DNA of 64,000 bases from Erythroxylum novogranatense (Eukaryota; Streptophyta; Magnoliopsida; Malpighiales; Erythroxylaceae). Below the pieces are notes generated by a model. That model made no database searches. It was given only the letters and a program-made list of their open reading frames with translations, and had not been told where the DNA came from. The translations under genes were made by a program, and so were the position numbers. The DNA lies in the NCBI GenBank assembly GCA_029891385.1, contig CM057233.1, forward strand, positions 49,120,063 through 49,184,062, given 5' to 3'. Of this stretch, positions 48,731 to 60,304 are shown piece by piece (the first letter of the stretch is position 1; each line of letters opens with the position of its first letter).

Positions 48731-49507
48731 GTATGAGTTCAGAGTCTTTAATGCACTTTTGAGCCCTTTCAATTTCCTACACAAGCCATACTGGGCATAT
48801 TCCTCCATAGTCCTCTCCCATTCTCGGTCCATGAAGTCTTATAGCTGGGGTGTTTTAATCACATACTGAAGAATTTAAAAGGTTTGGTTCCAACCAATTT
48901 CATACGGTTTATGTCTACCAAAATTGGGCCTTGATCAGAGTAGATTCTCATAGGTAGGAAGTGAGCAGAGTAGTGGAATTCCATCGAGTTCTAGGCTTGG
49001 TTGAGGAGTACTCTGTCGAGCTTAGCCCATAAAAAGTTTTTGTTCCATGTGTGGAATTCTCCCCTACTTGGTGCATCCTCCAAACCTAGTGTGACTCTAA
49101 AATCCAATAAATCCTTAAGCAAGTAGGCCGAAGGAGGTTGGCAGCCATGGCATTCTCGTGCAACACAAACGCAATTGAAGTCACCCAATATTATCTAAGG
49201 TCTCCTTAAATCTGAGTTGACTCCTTTTAATTTCTACCATAGCTCCCTTCTTTCAGTTACTCTATACAGGTCGTATACAAAACAGGTTGAAAGCGTAACT
49301 TATCTTGCATTATATGCTAACATGAATATATTGTTCACTAATCTCTAGCACATTGCAATTGTAATATTGAGGATCCCATATGAGGCACATTCTACTGTCA
49401 GGGTGGTGATCAAAATTGTGACAGAACTCCATCCACCCAATTTGTAAAATACTTTTTTGTTGCAAGGCCGTGTTGAGGCCCCGGACATTCCAATAAAGCA
49501 CTATCAT
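48731..49507 (-). pseudogene. LINE1 ORF2 N-terminus, endonuclease domain
   Basis: ATG at 49507 opens MIVLYWNVRGLNTALQQKSI, the start of the apurinic-type endonuclease of L1 LINEs. After frameshifts come MGDFNCV (metal-binding/catalytic DFN box, 49188), EFHTWNKN and KLDRVL. The linker DQGPILVDINRMK and KLKGLKSALKTLNSY ends at the solo LTR edge. Stops and frameshifts make it inactive. Confidence 0.92.
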
Positions 49508-50187
49508 GGTTGAGGTTAGGGAGGACTGCTCCCTCCCACCCCTTTTGGATTTTCAGTACTAAAATGAACAGCCACACGATAACTCCCTTCTCCTCTAGGC
49601 TTTGGAGCAGTATCATCTTTGGTTTGCAAGCTTGCCTTTCCTTCGATGATACTTGGCTTATTCGGAATTTTAGGCCCATCACCCTACGTCTACATGCGGG
49701 AGCGGGAACAAAAACGGCATCACATACCAGACAAGTCCCTGCAGAAAATAATGCCAGCGGCCACAGAAGAGGCAGCATTCCACTAAGCACGTATAAAACG
49801 ACGTCGAATAAGACAACTCAAACGATGTCGCACCAGCTACACGACAGCACATCAGGGAATAGTGCAGCAAGCGCAAACTGCACCATGTCAGTAGACAAGG
49901 CTGTAGCATAACAGGGCACCCTGCTATGTCCCTACCAGTCAAACCAAAGCAGTTATATGAAGAGAAACAGGGGAACGAGCCCCCCCACGTACCATTGCAT
50001 GCGGCATGCAGGGGACGATGTAACCCTCCAAAACTGCTAGTCATCTTCTCCGATATCATACGTCGACTTGGCTCTAATGCCACACACCCCAAACTTCCCG
50101 GATGGAGGCATACAACAGGAAGAGTCCGGCGCGATCCCCATAAACAGAGCTCTGTTAAGAACTTTCATGCAGTAGGAAGCAGACTGC
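49508..50187 (-). other. LINE1/LINE2 junction: LINE2 3' UTR and possible LINE1 upstream region
   Basis: Between the LINE2 stop (50190-50188) and LINE1 ORF2 start (49507) lie 680 bp without a recognisable domain. A minus-strand frame 49790-49410 overlaps the ORF2 start and could be the end of LINE1 ORF1. I see no poly(A) tract that marks the LINE2 3' end, so the boundary is unresolved. Confidence 0.5.
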
Positions 50188-50507
50188 TCAAAAATCAATA
50201 AGCTCCACCGGGTACAGTCGGTACAGGATTTTATAAACATGAAATTTAATCTTTGTGACAACATCAGTTCTGGCGATAGTTGCGACATCCATGACTACAG
50301 CATTTCTGGTCTTCCAGAGGAGGTATAAAGAGGTTACGAATGCAAGTTTGGCTGCCTTGCAGCGGATGAGAGAGCCACGATGATTGATACGCAGCCAGCG
50401 AATGGAGCTCCGGAGGGTCGTCATAGCCCTTGGCATACTGAGCCAACCTCGGATAGAATCCCAGACATCTTTCGTGAAAGAACAGGAGAAGAAGAGATGC
50501 TCTATTT
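50188..50507 (-). pseudogene. LINE2 ORF2 C-terminus, zinc-binding tail
   Basis: In sense: EHLFFSCSFTKDVWDSIRGW, then KLAFVTSLYLLWKTRNAVVM and VYKILYRLYPVELIDF, TGA. EHLFFSC is the conserved zf-RVT tail of plant L1 reverse transcriptases, and the end is similar to LINE1's KLYPIDLINL. Its upstream half (ADETT) is at 60305, beyond gypsy D. Confidence 0.92.
50503..50507. repeat. Left target-site duplication of gypsy D (CTATT, partner CCGTT)
   Basis: CTATT here and CCGTT at 60305-60309 differ only at a CpG (CG to TA, the product of deamination on both strands). Removing the element rejoins the LINE2 reading ADETT|EHLFFSC. Confidence 0.8.
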
Positions 50508-53129
50508 GTAGCGCCCCCTTACCGTAGGGTACGCACCGGGACGCCCGTGGGTCGTTCCGACGCATATCCCACAGCGAGGAAGTGCTACGCTCGCAACTAT
50601 CACTAAATACTCGCATGGCATCAATATAATTTAACTGCATAATACAAATCACTAAAATTTAAAACCACTATAATCTTTCATTTCATAACATCAATCCAAA
50701 ATATAGACAGGTCTATCAGTTCCCTACAGTCTAACACAATATCCCAAAAAGGAAACTGATAAAAACGTCTATACTAAGTCATCACCAAAAATCGCCCCAG
50801 CTGACCGACCTGTGTGCCATCGCTTCACTTGTCCAAGCACTTGCACTGCAGGAAAACTCTAACACGGGAGCTAAGAATCTACTAACGCTGTCCTGAAAAA
50901 TATTAGCAATGTTGGGTGAGTTTGCAAACTCAATGAGAAACCATTATCGATGGTTCACCCAACTCATGCATATACACATAATATATATCAATATATCTCA
51001 CAGTCACAATACACAATCGGAACACTAATAGACACTTTACACAATCTGATGCACAATGCATACCACTTCTCATTTTATGTCTGTGTTGTGACTGGGCATC
51101 AATATTCACATTTTTGGCGAGTAGGAGAGCCCTCTGGGTATGCACTACTGCCCACTCACTTTAGGGATAGGAGAGCCCCCTGGGTATTCACTATTCCCTT
51201 TTGGCCTTAGGCCCTTTTCACTGATAGTCGAGCTTAAAGCTCTGATCACTAATTGCTCCAGTCACAACTGTTTATTTAGCGATTCTAATCATGCCTAGCA
51301 TGCACTTACACTTGCACATTCAATGGCACATATATTGATCACTTCCACTTATAGCATTCATCACATTTACTCATAATCACAGCACATTTATTTCACATTT
51401 ATCACACTCACATGGACAACGATTCACACATTCACGGCACATTTAATCACACAAAGATTGAGGAACCAACTAGGTTACTCACCTGTAACTTCCGAGCTAC
51501 TGCCTGGAAGTCCCAGCAATATCCATGGACTGACGATCCAACGACGCCTCTATAACAATTCAACGAATTCTCATCACTATATGCTCAAATCAAAGGAATT
51601 TAATAATGCATATGTCTCAAATTCAAAATTGTACGATGCATGATCATGATTTTCCAACACTCTAATCCAATTCTGCTATCTCCTGCTTCACAACCAAAAT
51701 TTACTATTCACTAGGTCAAATTCCTTCACTAAGTCCCCAATGGTAACTCCAGTTGTCAAGACATAACTCTTAGGTCACGATAAAAACTATAATAGACTCT
51801 CTTTCGATAATTTCGATCCCTCTAACCAAAATTCAAACTCTCAATCTCTACCACAATTGTAGACCTCTTTCTCTAGTTCACAACGAATCCAGAATCACCT
51901 CAATTGGAGGTCTACACCAAAAGATATACCCTAAAAACCAAAACACATCCATTTAAAATTTTGTCCCTCGCCACGGCTTCTCGTCTCTCATGGCACAAGA
52001 GAGAGGACGCCGCCATGGCGATGGAACCGTTCGCCGCGCCGAACACCTCTCTTCTCCTCGCCGCGACGCCTACCACTTAACTCGTCGCGGCGTCTAAATC
52101 CATTCGCTCGCCGCGGCATCTCATTCGGCTCGCCGCGGCGAGCACACCTTTTCTCGCCGCGGTGTGGCCTTTTTTCAGACGTCGCGACGTGCGGCCCAAC
52201 TTCTTCATCTCCAATTCGTTTTTCCGCCATTTTCAACCATTCTCTCTCTATACTAGCATTAAACACACTCATCTACTCACACCTAACTCATTAAACACCA
52301 TAAATGCAACAACTCATAATAAATAACAACATTTAACACAATAAACTTACCAAATCAAATAATCGAACGGAAAACCCTAAAACTTCCGAAAATCGCCAAC
52401 TCCTTCTCCTTCCTTCCACAATCACGATGAACCTTCAATAACTAACTCAACATCAACATCTCCAACACTCCAGCAATTCTTCAACCACAATGAAGAGAAA
52501 CCAACGAAAATCTCCAAGGGGAAAGGGTGAAATCGTCGACGGGGAGAGAAGAGAAATGTTTAACTCCAATATTCAAAACCTAACTCCTTTATATAAAGAT
52601 TTAAACCTATTGCTCACAAATTCACAAGCCCTCAATTTCTTTTAATTTCAGTCTCTAAATTTCACTGGCTCATCACAAAAATTCCTAAACTCGCAAATCT
52701 AATTTTTCCAAGCCATTTATCACTCACTTTCGGAACCGGAATCTAAATCATCGGTCCTCAAGTCATTTTTCCTATCCGACATATAACTCTAAAATTCTAG
52801 AAAAATTCCCATAATTCCTCAAAAATATAAAACACTTGATCACATACTCAATTTTCAATTTCCAATTTCCTAAAATTCAATTCTCACTCTAATTCCACTA
52901 TACAACCTAATTATTCTTAAATTCTCAATCAAGTCACAATCTAACCTAATTATCTCAAGATCCACAATTTAAATACTGGAACAATCATGAATGCATGTCA
53001 CTATGTATGCATGTGCAAAATGATCTATCTCTTTAAAATCAGAGGCCACAAAGCACTCGATCACAATTTTATGCAATAACAGAACTACCCGTACCAATAT
53101 GCTCATCGCATCGGTAACGGGATGTTACA
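50508..53129 (-). mobile_element. Gypsy family D, 3' LTR (2622 bp)
   Basis: Plus-strand ends are TGTAGCGCCCCC...GGGATGTTACA. The partner at 57738-60304 is about 99 percent identical by eye outside a GC-rich block, so the insertion is recent. In sense: donor-like TTG|GTAAGTT (52351-52345), GC block, one module near 51870, donor CAG|GTGAGTAACCTAG (51486-51473), AGCTTTAAGCTC stem-loop (51225-51245), double hairpin (50960-50914). Non-coding. Confidence 0.95.
51965..52200. repeat. GC-rich CpG palindrome block in LTR D (left copy)
   Basis: Units CGCCGCGG, CGTCGCGG and GACGTCGCGACGTGC in an AT-rich LTR. The counterpart at 59195-59370 is about 55 bp shorter and carries CATGG or CATGACG at several CGCG positions. 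Confidence 0.8.
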
Positions 53130-53145
53130 ATTCTCTCCTCCTAAA
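53130..53145 (-). promoter_or_regulatory. Gypsy D polypurine tract
   Basis: Minus strand TATTTAGGAGGAGAGAAT ends against the 3' LTR, preceded in sense by GTTTCGGGACGAAATTTT. It primes plus-strand DNA. Confidence 0.88.
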
Positions 53146-53719
53146 TAAAAATTTCGTCCCGAAACTTCATACCTAACTGGTCGAACAGATGAGGGTACTG
53201 CCTCCTCATGTGCTCCTCAGTCTCCCAAGTTGCTTCCTCTGATGAGTGGTTCTTCCATAGGACTTTCACCAATGGAATCACCCTGCTCCTCAATTGCTTG
53301 ACCCGAGATCCGATAATCTGCACTGGCTCCTCAACATAGCTCAGATCACTAGCTATCTCAATCTCTTGAGCCGGAATCACATGAGTCAGGTCTGATCGAT
53401 ATCTCCGGAGCATACTCACATGAAACACATCATGCAACTGGGACATCTCACTAGGCAAAGCCAATCTATAGGCCAACGGTCCAATCCTCTCAGTAATCTC
53501 ATACGGACCGACATATCGAGGACTCAACTTGCCCTTACGGCCAAATTTGAGAACTCCTCTCCACGGAGACACTCGGAGAAACACTCTATCGCCCACACTG
53601 TACTCCATCTCTCGCCGATGCTGATCCACATAACTCTTCTGTCTATCCTGAGCCGCCTTGATGCGACTCCGAATCAATCTCACTTTATCCATCAGATCTC
53701 GACCAGCTCGGGACCTCAA
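53141..53719 (-). pseudogene. Gypsy D integrase C-terminus with chromodomain
   Basis: 192 codons open: basic helix QDRQKSYVDQHRR, GDRVFLRVSPWRG, GPY/F module LSPRYVGPYEITERIGPLAY, FHVSMLRRY, then chromodomain SDLSYVEEPVQIIGSRVKQL ... IPLVKVLWKNH, EEATWETEEHMRRQYPHLF, ending GMKFRDEIFI. The chromodomain places D in the chromoviruses, Tekay/Del-like by the polypurine-tract context. Such domains can steer integration to heterochromatin through histone marks (family knowledge). Confidence 0.94.
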
Positions 53720-53996
53720 GCATCCTCACACCTCTTCATCCCAGAAAGAGGTGATCTACACGGTCTCCCATATAAGGCCTCATACGGTGCCATCCCAATA
53801 CGCTCTGCATCGATTGTTGTACGAACTCAACCAGAGCCAAGATCGATCCTGTGCACCTCTCAACTCCAATACACAAGCTCTCAAAGATATCCTCAACAGC
53901 CTTGATCGTCCTCTCACTCGCCCATCCGTTCGAGGATGAAATGTTGTACTAAAGTTCAACCTCAACCCAAAGTCGATCGCAGTTCTCCTCGTAACC
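53720..53996 (-). pseudogene. Gypsy D integrase core, frameshifted part
   Basis: Broken frames still read GMAPYEALYGRPCRSPLF, followed by a shifted WDE. Further right come NFSTTFHPRTDGR (catalytic-glutamate region; the family pattern is STAYHPQTDGQSE) and an RLLRISLRACVLE-like stretch. At least three indels occur within 280 bp, which removes activity. Confidence 0.85.
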
Positions 53997-55133
53997 TCAA
54001 GTAAATGGGATCCTTATCGACACTATCGATACTAGGACCCCATGCAACAAGACAATCTCTGCCACATACTTCTGGGCCAACTGATCGAGAGTATTATTCT
54101 CTCGTACTGGCAAGAAGTGAGCCGATTTGGTCAACCGGTCCATTATGACCCAGATCGCATCATACTGCCTCGCCGTCCTAGGCAACCCCATAATAAAATC
54201 CATAGTAATCCACTCCCATTTCCACTCCAGAATGGGTAACGAATGCAATCTCCCAAATGGGGCCTGGTGCTCAGCCTTGACCTGCTGGCACGTCAAACAC
54301 CGAGAAACGAACTCAGCCACTTGCCTCTTCATACCTGGCCACCAGAAATGCAACTTAAGGATATTATACATCTTGGTAACGCCAGGATGCATCGCATAAG
54401 CGGCCACATGTGCCTCCTCCAAAATCTCTCGTCTCAGATCATCAACATCTGGCACACACAACTTCTGACCCATCCAAAGAGTCACATCTCTCAACCCAAA
54501 ATCAGAAGTCAACCCTGATCTGACTCTATCCATTAACCTCACTAACACTGGATCCTGATCCTGGACTCTCCTGATCCTGTCCTGCAACATCGGCCTCAGC
54601 CTCAGAGTAGCAATCAAAGCTCCATCCTGAGCCAAATCCATATGCACATTAAGCGCTCTCAACTGAATCAAGCTAGGCAGTCTCCCAATCTGAATCTGAG
54701 CTGCACTGATATGAGATCTCCTACTCAACGCATCTGCCACCACATTGGCCTTCCCTAGATGATACTCAATCGTGCAGTCATAGTCCTTCAACAACTCATT
54801 CCATCTCCTCTGTCTCAGATTCAACTCTCGCTGACTCAATAGATATCTCAGACTCTTATGATCAGTGAAGATCTGGAACGTCTCCCCATACAAATAATGC
54901 CTCCAGATCTTCAGAGCAAACACCACTGCAGCCAACTCCAAATCATGCACTAGATAATTCCTCTCATAAGACCTCAACTGTCTCGAGGCATACGCTATAA
55001 CTCTCCCATGCTGCATCAGAACACTGCCTAATCCCTGCTGCAAAGCATCGCTAAATACATCAAAACCTCTGGACCCTGACGGCAAAGCTAACACTGGTGC
55101 CGCAGTCAATCGATGCCTTAGCTCCTCTGACAC
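53997..55133 (-). pseudogene. Gypsy D RNase H and integrase N-terminus
   Basis: 378 codons open. RNase [49 protein letters not shown]. Then the integrase zinc module: [20 protein letters not shown] ... [11 protein letters not shown], linker [17 protein letters not shown] with the first catalytic D, and [13 protein letters not shown]. The frame fails just before the second catalytic D. Confidence 0.95.
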
Positions 55134-55247
55134 TCATCAGTCCATCTGAAGGCCACATTCTTCCTCAGAAGTTTTGTCAAAGGGGCTGATATCACTGAAA
55201 ACCCCTTGACAAACCTCCGGTAATATCCTGCTAAACCGAGGAAACTC
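55134..55247 (-). pseudogene. Gypsy D RT/RNase H linker, frameshifted
   Basis: Minus text gives SFLGLAGYYRRFVKGFSVIS and PLTKLLRKNVAFRW in a different frame from both neighbours, the usual connection in gypsy pol. One indel on each side. Confidence 0.8.
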
Positions 55248-55817
55248 TCAACTCGACACGCCTCTAATCTCCCAACTCCTCATCGCTTCAATCTTGTGAG
55301 GATCCACCTGGATACCCTCACCAGACACAATATGGCCTAGGAATACTACCTCATCAAGCCAAAATTCACATTTTGTGAATTTGGCATACAGCTGCCTATC
55401 CCTCATAATCTGCAGCACTATCCTCAGATGCTCCACATGCTCCTGTCTACTCCTCGAATACACTAAAATATCATCAATAAACACAATAACAAACTGATCC
55501 AGGTAGGGCTGAAAGACTCTATTCATCAAGGCCATAAAGGCTGGCGGGGCATTAGTCAACCCGAACGGCATCACTAAGAACTCGAAATGCCCATACCTGC
55601 TCCTAAAAGCACTCTTAGGCACATCGGCCTCTGCGATCCTCAACTGATAGTATCCGGATCTCAAATCCAACTTGGTAAACACCTGAGCTCCCTGCAACTG
55701 ATCAAAGAGATCATCGATCCTAGGCAGTGGGTACTTATTCTTAACTGTAACCAGATTGAGCCGCTTATAATCGATGCACGACCTCATAGTCCCGTCCTTC
55801 TTCTTCACAAACAACAC
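55248..55817 (-). pseudogene. Gypsy D reverse transcriptase core
   Basis: 189 codons open: [56 protein letters not shown] (first catalytic D), [34 protein letters not shown] (FIDD box with both remaining aspartates), [16 protein letters not shown]. Catalytic residues are all present. Frameshifts at both ends separate it from its neighbours. Confidence 0.96.
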
Positions 55818-56352
55818 TGGAGCTCCCGTGGCGAAACACTGGGTCTAATAAACCCTTATCCAACAACTCCTGCAACTGAGCCTTAAGCTCCCTCAGTTCC
55901 ACCGGTGCCATCCTATATGGAGGTATAGATATAGGAGCGGTACCTGGAACGAGGTCAATCTCAAACTCCGCTCCGATCCGGTGGCAAACCCAGAACTCAT
56001 CGGGAACACATCCGAAATTCCCTAATCACGGAATGTCCTGCAACCTCTCGCTCAATCTCGGTGTCCACCACACGAGCCAAATCGCCACAACCTCCTGCAT
56101 CAACCTCAGGGCACTCAGAAAGGAAATCATCCTAGCTGGCACTGCCTGACTAACACCTCGAAAAATAACTCTAGGCTGACCAGGAGATTCTAACACAACC
56201 TCCTTGGTATAGCAATTCATCACACCCTATCGCGAGAAGCGACCCATCCCTAGAATCGATCAATCTCTCTCAAAGACAAAACTATCAGGTCCGCACTCAA
56301 CTCGCCTCGATCAATCACTATCGAACACCCTTGCGCACCTCTCCCAAAATCG
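55818..56352 (-). pseudogene. Gypsy D protease-RT spacer, decayed
   Basis: Broken frames cover the end of protease and RT N-terminus. The segment near 55920-55850 reads [20 protein letters not shown] in shifting frames, as in gypsy pol. The start of pol upstream (56025-56223) is recognisable only in pieces. Confidence 0.7.
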
Positions 56353-56829
56353 TCATACTACCTGAGGCGTACTCACCTCCAACCCACACCGCAATCTCTC
56401 CCTATCACAATGCAGTCTACAAGCCACATGCGGTGCAATGAAAGAATGAGTGGATCCAGGATCCATCAATGCATAAACCTCAAAGCCAGAAATCAGAAGC
56501 ATACCCGCAACAACATCTAGAGACTCCTGAGCCTCCTGCCAAGTCATAGCATAGACTCTAGCCTGGGACTGCTGTCTGCTGCTCTGACCCTCAGTCCTCA
56601 CTGCAGATCCCTCAGCTCGGCCTCGACCTCTCCATCCAGATCTACCACCACGGCTCTGCTGCACCGTGGTAGTACTGCCTGATCTACCAGTCATAGCGGG
56701 CTGGGCCTCCATAGTAAAAGGACACTCTTGGAGCTGATGGTCCATGGAACCACACTTGAGACACGCTCCAGTAAACCTCCAGCACTCCCCACTGTGTCTC
56801 CTCTCACAATACTCACATAGCGGGATCAT
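56353..56829 (-). pseudogene. Gypsy D gag zinc knuckle and aspartic protease
   Basis: 158 codons open. Two cysteine clusters: CEYCERRHSGEC and CLKCGSMDHQLQEC, the second a CCHC knuckle that binds RNA. A Gln/Arg/Gly-rich linker leads to YALMDPGSTHSFIAPHVACR, the protease active site (the family usually has DSGS/DSGA; here DPGS). The frame ends in protease. Confidence 0.93.
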
Positions 56830-57690
56830 CTGGCCTAAACCTCTAACACCGCTACGGCCACCACTAGACTGAGCAAATCGCCGCCTCTAAAAACCAGATC
56901 GTTTACCTCCTCCAGACGACTGAAAGTCCCGGTGCGCGCCACTTGAACCCTCATCGCACTCGACCGACTATCACGGGCCTCTTGCCTTGGGTCCTGGTCC
57001 ACCTCGGTGACTCTGCCAAGAATCGCTCAATCCTCACGGCCAGCCTCGCTTCAATAAAAGTGCCCATGTCCGATCAAAGCCAACTGCATGATCTCCATAT
57101 TGAGTCCGCCCTCAAACCTCCGACACCTATCAGCCTCAGAGGCAAGCAAAACAGACGCATACGCCGACAGCTCATTGAACCTGACCTCATAATCGGCCAC
57201 TGACATGGACCCCTGACTCAACTCAAGAAACTCCTGCATCTTCATCTCTAAATAAACTTTGGGCATAAAGTTATCCCTGAATGCCCTCAAAAAATCATCC
57301 CATGTTAATATGCAGGGCCTGGAAGAACCGCCGGAACGCCTTCCACCACCGATAAGTCAAACTCAAGCAAAGACATCAGATAGTCAAACGCCCTCGAGTC
57401 GCAGTCCATCTGATCGAGGACTCTCTATGTCCTCTCCAACCATCCCTCTGCCTCCGCAGGTCGGCCTTGCCATAAAGTCGACACTCCACCTTGCAGCACC
57501 TATCGCACTTCTCTCCCGTCTCATGGGAACTCTAGAAGGCAACTCATCAGAATGAGGCACAGGGGACTCTCTACTAGCTCTCACAGATCCTAGGTCAGCT
57601 GGTTGATCCACTTGCTCTCCGAGAACGGATGACCTACAACAACAAGAATCTGATCAATTTCCACTTTTATCACTGAAATTCAAGCCTAAA
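56830..57690 (-). pseudogene. Gypsy D gag capsid region
   Basis: 57290-57051 reads MRAFRDNFMPKVYLEMKMQE, FLELSQGSMSVADYEVRFNE and ADRCRRFEGGLN, the retrotransposon gag domain. N-terminal gag (57611-57384) and the linker to the knuckle (57050-56830) are in other frames. The capsid would form the particle. Several indels. Confidence 0.85.
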
Positions 57691-57715
57691 ATACACTATG
57701 CCCAAAAGATGCCAA

Positions 57716-57733
57716 ACCATGCTCTGATACCAC
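57716..57733 (-). promoter_or_regulatory. Gypsy D primer-binding site
   Basis: Minus strand TGGTATCAGAGCATGG, initiator-Met tRNA type, four bases from the LTR edge (ttag spacer). Confidence 0.92.
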
Positions 57734-57737
57734 CTAA

Positions 57738-60304
57738 TGTAGCGCCCCCTTACCGTAGGATACGCACCGGGACGCCCGTGGGTCGTTCCGACGCATATCC
57801 CACAGCGAGGAAGTGCTACGCTCGAAACTATCACTAAATACTCGCATGGCATCAATATAATTTAACTGCATAATACAAATCACTAAATTTAAAACCACTA
57901 TAATCTTTCATTTCATAACATCAATCCAAAATAAAGACAAGTCTATCAGTTCCCTACAGTCTAACACAATATCCCAAAAAGGAAACTGTTAAAAACGTCT
58001 ATACTAAGTCATCCCCAAAAATCGCCCCAGCTGACCGACCTGTGTGCCATCGCTTCACTTGTCCAAGCACTTGCACTGCAGGAAAACTCTAACACGGGAG
58101 CTAAGAATCTACTAACGCTGTCCTGAAAAATATTAGCAATGTTGGGTGAGTTTGCAAACTCAATGAGAAACCATTATCGATGGTTCACCCAACTCATGCA
58201 TATACACGTAATATATATCAATATATCTCACAGTCACAATACACAATCGGAACACTAATAGACACTTTACACAATCTGATGCACAATGCATGCCACTTCT
58301 CATTTTATGTCTGTGTTGTGACTGGGCATCAATATTCACATTTTTGGCGAGTAGGAGAGCCCTCTGGGTATGCACTACTGCCCACTCACTTTAGGGATAG
58401 GAGAGCCCCCTGGGTATTCACTATTCCTTTTGGCCATAGGCCCTTTTCACTGATAGTCGAGCTTAAAGCTCTGATCACTAATTGCTCCAGTCACAACTGT
58501 TTATTTAGCGATTCTAATCATGCCTAGCATGCACTTACACTTGCACATTCAATGGCACATATATTGATCACTTCCACTTATAGCATTCATCACATTTACT
58601 CATAATCACAGCACATTTATTTCACATTTATCACACTCACATGGACAACGATTCACACATTCACGGCATATTTAATCACACAAAGATTGAGGAACCAACT
58701 AGGTTACTCACCTGTAACTTTCGAGCTACTGCCTGGAAGTCCCAGCAATATCCATAGACTGACGATCCAACGACGCCTCTATAACAATTCAACGAATTCT
58801 CATCACTATATGCTCAAATCAAAGGAATTTAATAATGCATATGTCTCAAATTCAAAATTGTACGATGCATGATCATGATTTTCCAACACTCTAATCCAAT
58901 TCTGCTATCTCCTGCTTCACAACCAAAATTTACTATTCACTAGGTCAAATTCCTTCACTAAGTCCCCAATGGTAACTCCAGTTGTCAAGACATAACTCTT
59001 AGGTCACGATAAAAACTATAATAGACTCTCTTTCGGTAATTTCGATCCCTCTAACCAAAATTCAAACTCTCAATCTCTACCACAATTGTAGACCTCTTTC
59101 TCTAGTTCACAACGAATCCAGAATCACCTCAATTGGAGGTCTACACCAAAAGATATACCCTAAAAACTAAAACACATCCATTTAAAATTTTGTCCCTCAT
59201 GGTGGCTTATCATCTCGCCCAAGCACAGAGGACCCGCCATGAACACCTCTCTTCTCCTCATGACGCCTACCACTTAACTTCCATGGCGTCTAAATCCATT
59301 CGCTCACATGGCAAGCACACCTTTTCTCGCCGCGGTGTGGCCCTTTTTCAGACGTCGCGACGTGCGACCCAACTTCTTCTTCTCCGATTCGTTTTTCCGC
59401 CATTTTCAACCATTCTCTCTCTATACTAGCATTAAACACACTCATCTACTCACATCTAACTCATTAAACACCATAAATGCAACAACTCATAATAAATAAC
59501 AACATTTAACACAATAAACTTACCAAATCAAATAATCGAACGGAAAACCCTAAAATTTCCGAAAATCGCCAACTCCTTCTCCTTCCTTCCACAATCACGA
59601 TGAACCTTCAATAACTAGCTCAACATCAACATCTCCAACGCTCCAGCAATTCTTCAACCACAATGAAGAGAAACCAACGAAAATCTCCAAGGGGAAAGGG
59701 TGAAATCGTCGACAGGGAGAGAAGAGAAATGTTTAACTCCAATATTCAAAACCTAACTCCTTTATATAAAGATTTAAACCTATTGCTCACAAATTCACAA
59801 GCCCTCAATTTCTTTTAATTTCAGTCTCTAAATTTCACTGGCTCATCCCAAAAATTCCTAAACTCGCAAATCTAATTTTTCCAAGCCATTTATCACTCAC
59901 TTTGGGAACCGGAATCTAAATCATCAGTCTCTAAGTCATTTTTCCGGTCCGGACATATAACTCTAAAAATTCCAGAAAAATTCCCATAATTCTTCAAAAA
60001 TATAAAACACTCGATCACATACTCAATTTTCAATTTCCAATTCCCTAAAATTCAATTCTCACTCTAATTCCACTATACAACCTAATTATTCTTAAATTCT
60101 CAATCAAGTCACAATCTAACCTAATTATCTCAAGATCCACAATTTAAATGCTGGAACAATCATGAATGCATGTCACTATGTATGCATGTGCAAAATGATC
60201 TATCTCTTTAAAATCAGAGGCCACAAAGCACTCGATCACAATTTTATGCAATAACAGAACTACCCGTACCAATATGCTTATCGCATCGGTAACGGGATAT
60301 TACA
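57738..60304 (-). mobile_element. Gypsy family D, 5' LTR (2567 bp)
   Basis: Partner of 50508-53129 with the same ends, donors (59524-59518; 58715-58702) and double hairpin (58190-58144). The 55-bp length difference lies almost wholly in the GC-rich block. Right flank CCGTT pairs with CTATT at 50503. Confidence 0.95.
59195..59370. repeat. GC-rich block in LTR D (right copy, contracted and altered)
   Basis: Same block as 51965-52200 but shorter. CATGG or CATGACG appear where the left copy has CGCGG or CCGCGACG; the last unit (GACGTCGCGACGTGCG) is unchanged. Confidence 0.8.

Noticed and set aside
50930..51145. Identical 71-codon frames at 50930 and 58160 as a duplicated gene
   Set aside because: They are equivalent positions in the two LTRs of gypsy D, across the hairpin motif.
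51988..52272. Arginine/glutamate-rich minus-strand frame
   Set aside because: It is translated from the CpG-palindrome block of LTR D and is absent in the paired LTR.
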